A stretch of DNA of 64,000 bases, from the NCBI RefSeq assembly GCF_008642275.1, contig NZ_CP029189.1:4008501-4072500 (forward strand). The letters are read 5' to 3'. Below are positions 14,889 through 21,163 of the stretch, one piece after another (positions within the stretch are counted from its first letter, which is position 1; each line of letters opens with the position of its first letter). Origin of the DNA: Streptomyces venezuelae (GTDB taxonomy: Bacteria; Actinomycetota; Actinomycetes; Streptomycetales; Streptomycetaceae). The position numbers and the translations under genes are program-made. The notes under the pieces were generated by a model. It saw only the letters and a list, made by a program, of their open reading frames with translations, did not search any database and was not told the origin of the DNA.

Positions 14889-15916
14889 GCCAGGCCCTAC
14901 CGTTCACCACCGCCGACACCAGCCTCCTGCACGACGGACTGCGCCAGGTCATCGCCGAGGGCGCGAGCCCCGGTGGTGTCGTGGTGTGCGGTACGGCCGG
15001 CCACGGTCACACCACCCTGTCCGCCGGAGTGATCTACCCAGAGGTCGGCGAGCAGGACCCGGACGGTGGCACGGTCTATGACATCGCCTCGCTGACCAAG
15101 GTCGTTGCCACTTGGCCGCTCGTCGGCAGGGCACTGGACACGGACCTGCTCGACCTGGACACCCCCGTAAGGGAGTTCCTGCCCCTGATGGACGGCCCGA
15201 CGCCGAGCGCCGACGTGACCGTACGCCAGCTGCTCTCCCACACCTCCGGTCTGCGTGCCTCCACCCGTCTCGACCTCTACGCGGGGGCCGACCGGCCGCT
15301 GTACGAGCTGATCGCACGCGAGCCACTGGAGACGGACCCGGGCGTCCACCGCTACATCAACCGCGGCTTCATCCTTCTCGGCTACGCCCTCACCCACGTC
15401 CACCAGAAGCCCCTGAACCTCCTCGCCGGCGATCTGTGGGCCGAGCTGGGCATGCCTGACACGACGTACGGGCCGTTGTCCGCCACACCCCTCATCGCGC
15501 CCACCGAGCAGCGGCCGGGGGCGCCCCGCCTCTGGGGGACGGTCCACGACGAGAACGCGGCGACGATGGGCGGGACAGCCGGGCACGCGGGCGCCTTCTC
15601 CACGGCCGACGACCTGGCCACCTATGCCGAAGCCCTCCTCGTCCCCCGCCCGGACAACCGGCTCGGCGCGTGGCTGAGCACGAGCATGGCGCCGCACGCC
15701 GAGATCGAGCCGGGGCTGCACCGGGGCCTGGGCTGGATCCTCGCCGCCGACAGCACGGTCGCTTACCACCACGGCTTCACCGGCACGAGCTTCTACCTCG
15801 CCCCCGCCACCGGCCGGTACATCGCCCTCGCCACCAACGCGATCCACAACGGCACCGCCCGCACCCGCATCGCGCCGCTGCGCGAACTCATCCTCAAGAC
15901 GATCACCACGACCTGA
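14885..15916 (+). CDS. Serine hydrolase of the beta-lactamase/PBP (class C-like) family
   Basis: A 343-residue PF00144-type protein. The active-site SLTK (about residue 69, in DIASLTKVVAT), the YIN motif (HRYINRGFILLG), HTSGL, and HGFTGTSFY as third motif are all there. It has no signal peptide, so it should act in the cytosol, unlike penicillin-binding proteins. Likely reactions are ester or amide hydrolysis or transfer; substrate unknown. ATG 14885 overlaps the murA stop as ATGA, and murB follows 14 bases later. Its place inside a UDP-MurNAc-like set suggests action on a muropeptide, a D-amino acid ester or a cell-wall-like product. Confidence 0.88.
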   Translation: MSQALPFTTADTSLLHDGLRQVIAEGASPGGVVVCGTAGHGHTTLSAGVIYPEVGEQDPDGGTVYDIASLTKVVATWPLVGRALDTDLLDLDTPVREFLPLMDGPTPSADVTVRQLLSHTSGLRASTRLDLYAGADRPLYELIAREPLETDPGVHRYINRGFILLGYALTHVHQKPLNLLAGDLWAELGMPDTTYGPLSATPLIAPTEQRPGAPRLWGTVHDENAATMGGTAGHAGAFSTADDLATYAEALLVPRPDNRLGAWLSTSMAPHAEIEPGLHRGLGWILAADSTVAYHHGFTGTSFYLAPATGRYIALATNAIHNGTARTRIAPLRELILKTITTT

Positions 15917-15930
15917 CCGGAGGCCCCGCC

Positions 15931-16950
15931 GTGGGTGAACTGCTGGCCGACCACACCACCCTCCGCCTCGGCGGACCCGCCCGCCGCTGGTTCACCCACA
16001 GCGACCCCGCCGCCTGGCCCGACCTCGCCCGCGCCGTGCGGCGGGAGCCCGGTCGGGCCTTCGTCCTCGGCGGCGGCAGCAACACCCTCGCCGACGACAG
16101 CGGCTACGGCGGCACGGTCATCCACATGGCCACCCGGGGGATCACCTGCCGCCACACCGGGCCCGGCGCGGTCGAGGTCACGGTGCAGGCTGGCGAGCGC
16201 CTGGCCGACCTGGTGGCCTTCACCGTGGCCGAGCAGCTGTCCGGTATCGAGTACCTGTCCGGGATCCCCGGCACCGTCGGCGCCGCCCCCGTTCAGAACA
16301 CCGGCGCGTACGGCCAGGAGATAGCCGACGCCCTCGCCCGGATCACCGCCTACGACTGGCGTACCGGCCGCGCCCTCGCCCTGCCTTCCACAGCCTGTGG
16401 CTTCGGCTACCGCACCTCCGCCTTCAAGGCCCAGCCCGGCCGCCTCACGATCCTCTCCCTCACTCTCCGCCTCGTCCGGAGCGCTCTGGCGGCCCCAGTC
16501 GGCTACGCATACCTGGCAGATCACCTGGCTGTTCCGCTCTGCACCCGTCCACCCCTGGCTGAAGCCGCTGCGGCCGTCCTGGACCACCGTGCTGCCCGCG
16601 GCCTGCTCCTCCCGGAGACCGGAGACGACGCCCGCCAGGCAGGTTCCGTGTTCCTCAACCCGCCCGTAACCCCGGCCCAGGCCAACGCCGTACGTGCTGC
16701 GGGCGGCCCTCTTCACCATGACCGGGACAACGTGCCTCGGGTCAGCGCGGGATGGCTACTCGAACACGTCGGTCACTACCCGGGCCAGGAACTCCAGCCG
16801 GGAATCCGTACCTCCCGGCGCCGGACCCTGACCCTCACCGCTCACCCCGGCGCGACGAGCGTCGGCTTCGCAGCAGCCCTCATGGGCATGGCTGAACGTG
16901 TCGATGAGGCAACGGGCATCCGACTCCATCTCGAACCGATCCGCATTTGA
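15931..16950 (+). CDS. UDP-N-acetylenolpyruvoylglucosamine reductase (MurB) homolog
   Basis: A 339-residue FAD enzyme. The FAD-binding part has VLGGGSNTLADD and GTVIHMATRGI; the substrate part has LSGIPGTVGAAPVQNTGAYG. The catalytic Arg is in CGFGYRTSAFK (near residue 160), the proton-donor Ser in AGSVFLNP (near 239), and the C-terminal LEP keeps the usual Glu. MurB reduces the enolpyruvyl product of MurA with NADPH to give UDP-MurNAc. The GTG start follows CCGGAGG. MurA and MurB side by side, outside the dcw cluster, point to a dedicated route. Last gene of the cassette. Confidence 0.9.
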   Translation: MGELLADHTTLRLGGPARRWFTHSDPAAWPDLARAVRREPGRAFVLGGGSNTLADDSGYGGTVIHMATRGITCRHTGPGAVEVTVQAGERLADLVAFTVAEQLSGIEYLSGIPGTVGAAPVQNTGAYGQEIADALARITAYDWRTGRALALPSTACGFGYRTSAFKAQPGRLTILSLTLRLVRSALAAPVGYAYLADHLAVPLCTRPPLAEAAAAVLDHRAARGLLLPETGDDARQAGSVFLNPPVTPAQANAVRAAGGPLHHDRDNVPRVSAGWLLEHVGHYPGQELQPGIRTSRRRTLTLTAHPGATSVGFAAALMGMAERVDEATGIRLHLEPIRI

Positions 16951-17388
16951 GGAAGCTGTATGGCGTGAAGCGGCGAGGGGCTCGATCACGAGGGCAAGCA
17001 GTCGGTCGAACTCGGCCCTCTCGTCCCTGGTCATGAGCTCGACGGCGTTGCCGAGGTTCTTCGTGTGAGCTGGTCCGTGAACGGGGTGAGGAATCACTGA
17101 AGGGCTTCCGGCGCTTCTTACCAGTGCAGCGAGTCCGCAAAGCGCCAGGTACTCCGCGCACGCGGTTGGTATCGCAGTCCCCGACGCTGTGTGGTGGGAG
17201 CGGTGGGGCATGCCTGACCTTCGGATCGCGAATGCGTGCACTCTTGGCGCTCTGTGGCGCAGGTCATGCGAAGCGTGTCCCGCGATTCGATGCGACGGCC
17301 TACTTGTGCGGCGCAGTAGGCCGCATCGGGGTCCGGGCAGTTGGGGCACGCGGAGGGCACGGCAGGAGCTCAGAGGGCTGGACAACGA
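16951..17388. other. Stretch between murB and the tRNA terminator
   Basis: About 440 bases with no sure gene. On the minus strand two overlapping frames have some coding look: one with ELMTRDERAEFDRLLALVIE (about 16890-17160) and one of 80 codons with ACPNCPDPDAAYC (17118-17360). They are in different frames and neither has a clear start, so this is probably a decayed gene. The motif TTGGGGCACGCG at 17341 is shared with 8742 beside att copy C. Confidence 0.4.
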
Positions 17389-17419
17389 CGAAGGCCCAGG
17401 TCGCCGACCTGGGCCTTCG
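17389..17419 (-). terminator. Terminator of tRNA-Gly(CCC)
   Basis: A perfect 14-bp stem (CGAAGGCCCAGGTC with its complement) with a GCC loop, seven bases beyond the tRNA 3' end. Confidence 0.85.
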
Positions 17420-17425
17420 TTCACG

Positions 17426-17496
17426 AGCGGATGACGGGAATCGAACCCGCGCTATAAGCTTGGGAAGCTCATGTTCTACCATTAAACTACATCCGC
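17426..17496 (-). tRNA. tRNA-Gly (anticodon CCC)
   Basis: On the minus strand the sequence runs GCGGATG (acceptor), a D arm with GGTAGAAC, an anticodon arm TGAGC-TTCCCAA-GCTTA with CCC at 34-36, a T arm GCGGG-TTCGATT-CCCGT and CATCCGC plus T. All stems pair, with one G-T pair in the anticodon stem. CCA is not encoded. Its 3' half is repeated at 8581, 5584 and 4893, which marks it as the attachment site of the accessory block to its left; it is intact because integration restores the 3' end. Confidence 0.95.
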
Positions 17497-17720
17497 GCAG
17501 CGGGCCAGTTGCCTGGACCTCTAGCGTTGCTCACTCTACCTCATGATCGACCCCCGGTGAATTTGCCGCGGGGTCGTTGTTGCGTGTGGCGTGCACCGGG
17601 GCGTGTGGGCGCGGGAGTTGGGGCGTACCGTGTGGGTGCGGAGCGGCGGCTGGAGTGGGTGCGGATCATCCCCTAATGTGGCGATTCGTCGCAGTACGGC
17701 TCGTTGGGGAAAGGGACTCG

Positions 17721-17885
17721 ATGGAGCACACCGTCGTCCGTTGTGCCGAAGGGCACGTTTTCAGTACCGCCTCCTTCCCGCTGCAGCACCTCGGTGCCGG
17801 CCGGATCGGGCCCGGGCGGCTGCTGCGGTGTCCGCGGTGTGCGCGGTTGCGGCACGCCGTGCCCGTGGGCGGCGCGAAGCGGTAG
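17721..17885 (+). CDS. Small zinc-ribbon-like protein
   Basis: A 54-residue protein from ATG 17721, after GGGGAAAGGGA. It holds two Cys pairs in the layout of a small zinc ribbon ([14 protein letters not shown] and [12 protein letters not shown]). Such short Streptomyces proteins just upstream of dcd are of unknown use. It stands 70 bases before dcd in the same direction. Confidence 0.65.
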   Translation: MEHTVVRCAEGHVFSTASFPLQHLGAGRIGPGRLLRCPRCARLRHAVPVGGAKR

Positions 17886-17955
17886 TCGCCGGGGCGGGCG
17901 CGCGGGCGTCGCTCTCGATTGGGGGTGGCCCGCGCGCTCTGCGTATCCTCGGGAC

Positions 17956-18543
17956 GTGCTTCTCTCTGACAAAGACATCCGGGCCGAGATCGACAGCGGA
18001 CGGGTTCGCATCGACCCGTTCGAGGAGTCGATGGTGCAGCCCTCCAGCATCGATGTACGTCTCGACCGGTTCTTCCGGGTGTTCGAGAACCACCGCTACG
18101 CCCACATCGATCCGGCGATCGAGCAGGCGGACCTGACCCGGATGGTCGAGCCGGAGGGCGACGAGGCGTTCATCCTCCACCCCGGTGAGTTCGTCCTCGC
18201 CTCGACGTACGAGGTCATCTCGCTGCCCGACGACATCGCCAGCAGGCTGGAGGGCAAGTCCAGCCTCGGCCGGCTGGGGCTGGTGACGCACTCGACGGCC
18301 GGGTTCATCGACCCCGGGTTCTCCGGCCACGTGACCCTGGAGCTGTCGAACCTCGCCACGCTGCCGATCAAGCTCTGGCCGGGCATGAAGATCGGGCAGC
18401 TGTGCATGTTCCGGCTCAGCTCGCCCGCCGAGTACCCGTACGGCAGCGAGCGCTACGGATCCAGGTACCAGGGGCAGCGCGGGCCGACCGCCTCGCGCTC
18501 CTTCCAGAACTTCCACCGCACCCAGGTGAGGCACGAGGCATGA
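17956..18543 (+). CDS. dcd: dCTP deaminase
   Basis: A 195-residue trimeric cytosolic enzyme that turns dCTP into dUTP and ammonia for dTTP synthesis. The family features are all visible: start [11 protein letters not shown], the [11 protein letters not shown] loop with catalytic Ser and Arg, [20 protein letters not shown] with the nucleotide-binding residues, and the C-terminal [16 protein letters not shown] 17956 gives the standard start. The stop overlaps the phosphoribosyltransferase start as ATGA, so the two nucleotide genes are coupled. Confidence 0.95.
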   Translation: MLLSDKDIRAEIDSGRVRIDPFEESMVQPSSIDVRLDRFFRVFENHRYAHIDPAIEQADLTRMVEPEGDEAFILHPGEFVLASTYEVISLPDDIASRLEGKSSLGRLGLVTHSTAGFIDPGFSGHVTLELSNLATLPIKLWPGMKIGQLCMFRLSSPAEYPYGSERYGSRYQGQRGPTASRSFQNFHRTQVRHEA

Positions 18544-19037
18544 GCGACGTACGCGAGAACCTGACCTACGACGGCTTCGGGCGCGCCGTGCGCGAGCTGG
18601 CCCAGACGATCGCCGACGACGGCTACGAGCCCGACATCATCCTGAGCATCGCCCGCGGCGGGGTGTTCGTCGCCGGCGGCCTGGCGTACGCGCTCGACTG
18701 CAAGAACATCCACCTGGTCAACGTGGAGTTCTACACAGGAGTGGGTACCACTCTTGAAATGCCCGTTATGTTGGCACCCGTCCCCGAGGCGATCGACTTC
18801 ACCGACAAGAAGGTGCTGATCGCCGACGACGTCGCCGACACCGGCAAGACGCTGAAGCTCGTGCACGACTTCTGCCTGGGCCACGTCGCCGAGGTGCGCT
18901 CCGCCGTCGTCTACGAGAAGTCCCACTCCCTCGTGAAGTGCGAGTACGTGTGGAAGAAGACCGACGAGTGGATCAACTTCCCGTGGTCGGTCGAGCCGCC
19001 CGTCGTCAAGCGTGAGGGCCAGGTCCTCGACGCCTAG
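18540..19037 (+). CDS. Phosphoribosyltransferase
   Basis: A 165-residue type I PRTase. The PRPP-binding loop is [14 protein letters not shown] (two acidic residues then the small Thr-Gly-Lys-Thr), and [15 protein letters not shown] gives the pyrophosphate loop. The hood ([15 protein letters not shown]) suggests a purine or xanthine/hypoxanthine-type substrate, but this cannot be settled by eye. It is coupled to dcd through ATGA. Confidence 0.85.
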   Translation: MSDVRENLTYDGFGRAVRELAQTIADDGYEPDIILSIARGGVFVAGGLAYALDCKNIHLVNVEFYTGVGTTLEMPVMLAPVPEAIDFTDKKVLIADDVADTGKTLKLVHDFCLGHVAEVRSAVVYEKSHSLVKCEYVWKKTDEWINFPWSVEPPVVKREGQVLDA

Positions 19038-19067
19038 AAGGCGTGCGGAGAACACCGGAAACGCAGA

Positions 19068-19103
19068 GGGCCCGCCGCGCTGACAGTGCGCGGCGGGCCC
19101 TTT
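19068..19103 (+). terminator. Rho-independent terminator after the dcd operon
   Basis: A 13-bp perfect stem (GGGCCCGCCGCGC with its complement), a 7-base loop and TTT. It also serves the convergent Yip1 gene from the other side. Confidence 0.9.
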
Positions 19104-19119
19104 CGTGTGCGGGGCGGGA

Positions 19120-20040
19120 CTAGATCGTGCCCAGCTTGATGATCGACAGCAGTGCCACCAGCTGGATCGCGGACGCGCCCAGGGCCTTCGGCCACGGCAG
19201 GTCGTGCGACTTGCTGACCAGCGAGGTGAACAGGGCTCCGGCTGCCACCCACGTGGCCCAGCCCAGTACCTGGACGACCATGTTGTCGCCGCCGAGGAAC
19301 ACGGCGAACAGCAGGCGCGGCGCGTCCGTGATGGACATGACCAGCATCGACAGGCCCACCGTCGGCTGCCACGCGCCGTCGCCGCCCAGCTGGCGGGCCA
19401 GCGTGTGCGTGACCGCGCCCAGGAGCAGGCCGCAGATGACGAAGGCCACGCCGGCGGACAGGACGATCGGGACGGCCTTCGGCACGGTCGCGCTGATGAC
19501 GTCCTCGCGGGCGTCGTCGAGGCCGAAGACCGCGAGCAGCCCGTAGAGGAAGGTCACGATCAGCGCGGGACCCCAGACCGGGTAGTCGCGCATCTGCAGG
19601 AAGGTCTGCCCGGGGCGCGTCACGATCCCGCGGAGCAGCTCCTTCCACGGCAGCCGCGGCCCGGACGGCACGGCCGGGGCCCCGCCCGCCTGGTAGGTCG
19701 CGCCCTGGCCGTACGGGTCCTCACCGACGGCGAAGACCTGGGTGTGCCCCGGGTTGTCGTTGTAACCCCCGCCTCCGTGGCCTCCGTGGCCTCCGTGGCC
19801 GTACGGGGGCTGCTGCGCGTGCGGCTGCTGCTGCCCGTACGGGTCGAAGTACTCCGGCTCGCCATGGCCTCCCGTGCCCTGCTGGGGCCACTGCTGCTGC
19901 GGTGGCGGGCCGCCGGCGGGAGGGTAGGGCGGCTGGCCGTACGGCGGCGGTTGCTGCTGGCCGTACGACTGCTGCTGCTGCGGGGGTTGTTGCGGAGAGC
20001 GGTTGTTGTCCCTGCCGCGTCCGATCCTGAATCCAGCCAC
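19120..20040 (-). CDS. Yip1-domain membrane protein
   Basis: A 306-residue protein if GTG 20040 is the start (VAGFRIGRGRDNN); an upstream ATG would add 19 poor residues. Residues 1-125 are a Gln/Pro/Gly/Tyr-rich disordered tail (QQPPQQQQSYGQQQPPPYGQ). From about residue 140 comes a Yip1 domain: LRGIVTRPGQTFLQMRDYPV followed by five hydrophobic helices. Bacterial Yip1 proteins are integral membrane proteins of unknown work. Convergent with the dcd operon. Confidence 0.8.
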   Translation of the reverse strand: MAGFRIGRGRDNNRSPQQPPQQQQSYGQQQPPPYGQPPYPPAGGPPPQQQWPQQGTGGHGEPEYFDPYGQQQPHAQQPPYGHGGHGGHGGGGYNDNPGHTQVFAVGEDPYGQGATYQAGGAPAVPSGPRLPWKELLRGIVTRPGQTFLQMRDYPVWGPALIVTFLYGLLAVFGLDDAREDVISATVPKAVPIVLSAGVAFVICGLLLGAVTHTLARQLGGDGAWQPTVGLSMLVMSITDAPRLLFAVFLGGDNMVVQVLGWATWVAAGALFTSLVSKSHDLPWPKALGASAIQLVALLSIIKLGTI

Positions 20041-20365
20041 GTGATCGAACGTACCTGGTCCGGCGGGCATCGGTGGACGGGCAGCCGGAAGAGCCACCCT
20101 TTGCGGCTGACCTGTGACATCCCTTAGGGGATCCCGGAGGGGCTGTCCCCACCCCGTGTCCGATCTTGGGTCGTGTCCGATTTACATGCCTGAGTGGTGT
20201 TCTGCGGCTTTCCGTTACGTTCTCGATGGAATACGCACATATCGGGTCCGTAGTTTCGTACTCGCCGCCGTCACGCAGCACGAACGAGCACCAGCACGAG
20301 CACCGGCACGAGCAGAAGCACGAACGAGCACGAGTACGAGTACGAGACACGAGAAGAGCTCACGC
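20041..20365. other. Divergent promoter region with CACGAG-type repeats
   Basis: About 325 bases. The last part, 20274-20355, is a run of degenerate six-base units (CACGAG, TACGAG, CACCAG) in the leader of the secreted-protein gene that starts at 20366. The rest has no gene and must contain the promoters of both neighbours. Confidence 0.5.
20274..20355 (+). repeat. Degenerate hexamer repeats (ACGAGC family)
   Basis: At least ten copies of C/TACGAG or close forms over 80 bases, ending 10 bases before the ATG at 20366. On the plus strand the units hold GAGCACGAG and no stop in one frame (Glu-His repeats). Confidence 0.75.
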
Positions 20366-21076
20366 ATGCGCAACACTCGCCGAACCACCCTCCGCAGCGC
20401 CGCCGTCCTCGCGGGCGCGGCCACCCTCCTGGCCCTCCCGGTCGGGTCCGCCTTCGCCGCCGCGCCGGCGGCCGTACCGGCGCCGACCCCCGGCGTCCGC
20501 GCGTACGTCGCCACCGTGAAGCTGGCGGACGGGTCCGTCGCCAAGGTCCACAAGGTCGGCCCGAACCACTTCGAGGCGGACATATACGCCGGCTCCACGA
20601 AGCTGGACACGCTGGTCAGCAGGGGCGGTGCCGCGTCGTACGGGCAGAACAACGGCCTGCACGTCGTGCTCCGGCCGAACGGCACGGTGACCACCTGGAT
20701 GGACGGCGCGCAGCAGGAGGTCCGGAAGGAGAGCGCGGTGCGGCTCACCATGCCCGACGGACGGATCGCCGGGCTCGTGGACGGTCCGCAGGGCAAGCGC
20801 GTCGAGATCCTCACGCCGAAGGGCCGCGCCCTCGCCACGATCGACCTGGCGCGTCCGAGCGTCCACCACGACGGCTGGACGTACGAGCTCGTCCGCGACG
20901 GGAAGCGCGTGAAGTTCGTCGTCATCGACGGCAAGGGCGGCGGGAAGAGCTGGGTGTACGACTTCGGCGGCAAGCTGATCGAGACGTACACCCCGAGGCT
21001 GGTCACCTCCGGCAGCGGCCCGGCCGCGGCGGGTGCGGCCGGTCTGGGCTTCACCACGCTGCGCGGCCAGGGCTGA
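20366..21076 (+). CDS. Secreted protein of unknown function
   Basis: A 236-residue protein with a clear Sec signal: MRNTRRTTLRSAAVLAGAAT, hydrophobic core, and cleavage about AFAAA near residue 32. The mature part is rich in beta strands with repeated KxxDG-type turns (VKLADGSVAKVHKVG, VRLTMPDGRIAGLVDG, KFVVIDGKGG), about four similar units of 30-40 residues, like a small beta-propeller or beta-prism. No catalytic motif seen. GAGAAGAG before the ATG is the ribosome site. Convergent with the Fe-S reductase gene. Confidence 0.7.
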   Translation: MRNTRRTTLRSAAVLAGAATLLALPVGSAFAAAPAAVPAPTPGVRAYVATVKLADGSVAKVHKVGPNHFEADIYAGSTKLDTLVSRGGAASYGQNNGLHVVLRPNGTVTTWMDGAQQEVRKESAVRLTMPDGRIAGLVDGPQGKRVEILTPKGRALATIDLARPSVHHDGWTYELVRDGKRVKFVVIDGKGGGKSWVYDFGGKLIETYTPRLVTSGSGPAAAGAAGLGFTTLRGQG

Positions 21077-21098
21077 GGCCTTCGCGTCCCTGGACGAC

Positions 21099-21136
21099 GG
21101 AACGGCCGGCCCCCCGGGTGGGGGACCGGCCGTTCC
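21099..21136 (+). terminator. Bidirectional terminator
   Basis: GGAACGGCCGG... pairs with ...CCGGCCGTTCC over 16 bp with one G-U pair, between two convergent genes. Confidence 0.85.
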
Positions 21137-21163
21137 GCGTTCCGCGTTCTGCCGTGCCGCGTC

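Noticed and set aside
17118..17360. 80-codon minus-strand gene with CPNC
   Set aside because: No ribosome site, overlapping frame with competing coding character, and no family; kept only as part of the unassigned stretch.
4709..17388. Integrase, excisionase, relaxase or transposase gene within the island
   Set aside because: Read through all frames for tyrosine-recombinase, serine-recombinase and DDE patterns; none was convincing.
16756..17424. Full 222-codon minus-strand protein
   Set aside because: Its end overlaps 195 bases of murB and its first half is low-quality; only the middle looks coding, which fits a decayed gene.
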